The notes under the pieces are model-generated. The model did no database searches and was not told the DNA's origin. It saw only the letters and a list, made by a program, of their open reading frames with translations. From the NCBI GenBank assembly GCA_025933895.1, contig JAICZB010000115.1:1-7450 (forward strand): 7,450 bases of DNA, in the 5' to 3' direction. Shown here piece after piece: positions 6,196-7,450 of this stretch. The DNA comes from Thermoleophilia bacterium (lineage in GTDB: Bacteria > Actinomycetota > Thermoleophilia > Gaiellales > Gaiellaceae). The stretch's first letter is position 1, and the number at the start of each line of letters is the position of its first letter. Position numbers and translations under genes: made by a program.

Positions 6196-6267
6196 ATGAG
6201 CGTAGGCTCGACGGAGCTCATCCAGGAGCGGAGGCGCCGACAGGCGCGGCACCGGAGCGGGAGATGA
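6196..6267 (+). CDS. Arginine-rich 23-residue small ORF / possible leader peptide
   Basis: An ATG at 6196 opens 23 codons ending at TGA 6265-6267, which overlaps the ATG of the next gene as ATGA. The peptide begins MSVGSTELIQ and continues with an arginine-rich half (ERRRRQARHRSGR): seven Arg of 23, four of them consecutive. The Arg codons are mixed (CGG, AGG, CGC, CGA, CGG, CGG, AGA), including three types that are rare in such genomes. A -10-like GAGAAT lies seven bases upstream and no Shine-Dalgarno site is seen, so it would be read from a leaderless mRNA. It could couple translation to the downstream RemA-like gene, sense arginyl-tRNA supply, or be a small basic protein in its own right. 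It could also simply be 5' untranslated sequence. Confidence 0.4.
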   Translation: MSVGSTELIQERRRRQARHRSGR

Positions 6268-6623
6268 GCGACGGCTCCACGCGGATGGTCTTCCTCGGCT
6301 TCGGCAAGTGGGCGCGCGCGGACCGGATCTACGCGCTCGAGCCGATTACCGGCGACGAACGCGGCGGCGGCCGGCGGACGCGAGTGTGGATAGACGGCGT
6401 CGCCGAGCCGATCCTCGCGGGCCGTACCGAGCGCACGATCCTCCACGACATGGGGCAGGACGCGGCCACGGCGACCGTCGTCCTCGACGACGCTCTCGAC
6501 CTCGCGGAGCGCGTCGCCAAGGCGGTCGACGAGGGGCCGCTCGACCTCCGTGACCTCGGCCGCCGCGCGCGGCGCGTGCTCGAGAAGACTGCGAAGCCGT
6601 CCGAGCCCGAGCAGCTCTTTTAG
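6264..6623 (+). CDS. RemA-like (DUF370) putative DNA-binding regulator, divergent
   Basis: The 119-residue product aligns by eye with Bacillus RemA, a DNA-binding activator of matrix and osmoprotection genes. MVFLGFGKWARADRIYAL (8-25) matches the RemA start INIGFGNIISANRMISI, and GGRRTRVWIDGVAEPILAG (35-53) matches YGRRTRAVVVMDSDHIILS, with a Thr near 55-58 as in the RemA PETVAHR end. Arg21, Arg37 and Arg38 correspond to RemA Arg18, Arg50 and Arg51, which are needed for DNA binding there. Two differences stand out: about 16 residues between the first and second blocks, which hold a helix in RemA, are missing, and about 60 residues are added at the C-terminus, predicted to be largely helical and charged. 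The ATG follows GGAGCGGGAG directly and overlaps the small ORF stop. The stop TAG overlaps the next start (TAGTG), so it is in one operon with the transporter. Family assignment is from memory of RemA; a homology search would settle it. Confidence 0.72.
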   Translation: MSDGSTRMVFLGFGKWARADRIYALEPITGDERGGGRRTRVWIDGVAEPILAGRTERTILHDMGQDAATATVVLDDALDLAERVAKAVDEGPLDLRDLGRRARRVLEKTAKPSEPEQLF

Positions 6624-7450
6624 TGGAGCCGCTTACGACCGAGGAGCGCCCGTCGTGGCGCGAGTTCGCCGCGCGCATCCCCGTCGATTTCTCGCCGCTG
6701 CGCGACTACCCGGACTACCGGCGTCTCTGGATCGGTCAGGCGGTGACCTTCGTCGGCAGCGAGATGGCGCTGGTCGCGCTCCCGGTCCAGATCTGGCAGC
6801 TCACGCACTCGACGCTTGCGCTGGGGCTGTTCTCTCTGACCGAGCTCGTGCCGCTGCTGACGCTGACGCTTGTCGGGGGCGCGGTCGCCGACGCCTTCGA
6901 CCGACGGCGAATGGTCCTCCTGACCGAGTCGTGCCAGGCGGTCGGCATCGTCGGCCTGCTGGTCAACGCGGCTCTGCGGCACCCGAGTCTCGTGGCGGTG
7001 TTCGTGTTCGCCACCGTCGTCGCGGCGTGCTTCAGCGCCGGTGTCGGTGGAATGCGCTCGCTGCCGCAGCGCCTTCTTCCCGAGGAAGTGTTCGTACAGG
7101 CCGGCGCGCTCGACTCGATCTACTACGGGCTCGGCGGTGTCGCGGGGCCTGCGCTCGCCGGTGTGCTGATCGCCGCCGTGGGCCTCCCGACGGTCTACGG
7201 GATCGGCGCTGTCTCGTTCGCGGCGACCGTGGTCGCGCTGTGGGGGCTGCCGCCGATGCCTCCGCACCCGGATGCCGACCCGCCCGGGGTCCGCTCGATC
7301 GTGGAGGGGTTCCGCTTCATCGCTCGCGAGAAGGTGATCCTCGGGTTCTTTTTCGTGGACACCAACGCGATGGTCTTCGGGATGCCGCTGGCGCTCTTTC
7401 CCGCCATCGCCGCTCATTTCGGCAACCTCGAGCTTGTCGGTCTCCTCTAC
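6623..7450 (+). CDS. MFS transporter, EntS-like exporter type (partial, cut by window end)
   Basis: The first 276 residues of an inner-membrane secondary transporter run off the right edge; complete family members have about 400-430. A 34-residue cytosolic N-terminus with the typical PLRDYPDYRRLWIGQAVTFVG leads into helix 1. Hydrophobic segments lie at about 35-57, 65-88, 98-117, 122-143, 165-188, 191-209 and 238-262. The MFS motif between helices 2 and 3 is GGAVADAFDRRRMVL (85-99), and MRSLPQRLLPEE (144-155) with the GALDSIYYGLGGVAGPALAG helix is characteristic of the MFS_3/enterobactin-exporter-like group. This group contains drug and siderophore exporters; the substrate here is unknown. 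The GTG at 6623 shares its first base with the TAG stop of the RemA-like gene. No other in-frame start lies before helix 1, so this start is preferred despite the lack of a Shine-Dalgarno site. The frame is unbroken to the edge. Confidence 0.9.
   Translation, partial: MEPLTTEERPSWREFAARIPVDFSPLRDYPDYRRLWIGQAVTFVGSEMALVALPVQIWQLTHSTLALGLFSLTELVPLLTLTLVGGAVADAFDRRRMVLLTESCQAVGIVGLLVNAALRHPSLVAVFVFATVVAACFSAGVGGMRSLPQRLLPEEVFVQAGALDSIYYGLGGVAGPALAGVLIAAVGLPTVYGIGAVSFAATVVALWGLPPMPPHPDADPPGVRSIVEGFRFIAREKVILGFFFVDTNAMVFGMPLALFPAIAAHFGNLELVGLLY

Overview
The window is one dense, G+C-rich stretch (roughly 70% by eye) with strong codon bias to G/C third positions, frequent GTG starts, many 1-4 bp gene overlaps and few Shine-Dalgarno sites. 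It fits a high-GC actinobacterium. The short 'TACxxT + 6 nt + GTG' starts and the protein families suggest the deep-branching class Thermoleophilia (Gaiellales/Solirubrobacterales-like). That assignment is an inference from style, not from a marker gene. No rRNA, tRNA, CRISPR array, insertion sequence or phage gene is visible.

Layout: (1) 1-51 may hold the last codons of an upstream gene. (2) 69-2800 is a two-gene serine-biosynthesis unit: a class V (alanine-glyoxylate/serine-pyruvate type) aminotransferase overlapping by 4 bp a full-length 3-phosphoglycerate dehydrogenase, serA, with its ASB and ACT domains. The aminotransferase probably takes the place of SerC. (3) 2803-3129 on the minus strand is a small conserved protein of unknown function with a Cys-x-Cys-x4-Cys cluster. 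It converges on serA with 2 bp between the stops. (4) 3213-3686 is a YbaK/EbsC-type aminoacyl-tRNA deacylase, divergent from the minus-strand gene over an 83-bp shared promoter region. (5) 3752-6167 is a three-gene chain joined by two GTGA overlaps: the branched-chain aminotransferase ilvE, a DegT/DnrJ/EryC1/StrS aminotransferase, and a single-domain cupin. (6) 6196-7450 is a second tight chain: a 23-codon arginine-rich small ORF, a 119-residue protein that aligns with the RemA (DUF370) DNA-binding family, and an MFS exporter-like protein cut by the window end.

The first five genes of known family are mainly amino-acid metabolism: three PLP aminotransferases of three different families lie within 6 kb. 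The least ordinary part is the last chain. The RemA-like protein keeps the equivalents of the arginines needed for DNA binding in Bacillus RemA, but lacks about 16 residues between them, has an extra C-terminal segment of about 60 residues, and follows an overlapping arginine-rich leader ORF.

There is no gene-free stretch longer than 300 bases. The spacers (52-68, 3130-3212, 3687-3751, 6168-6195) contain the putative promoter elements listed. No convincing intrinsic terminator was seen.
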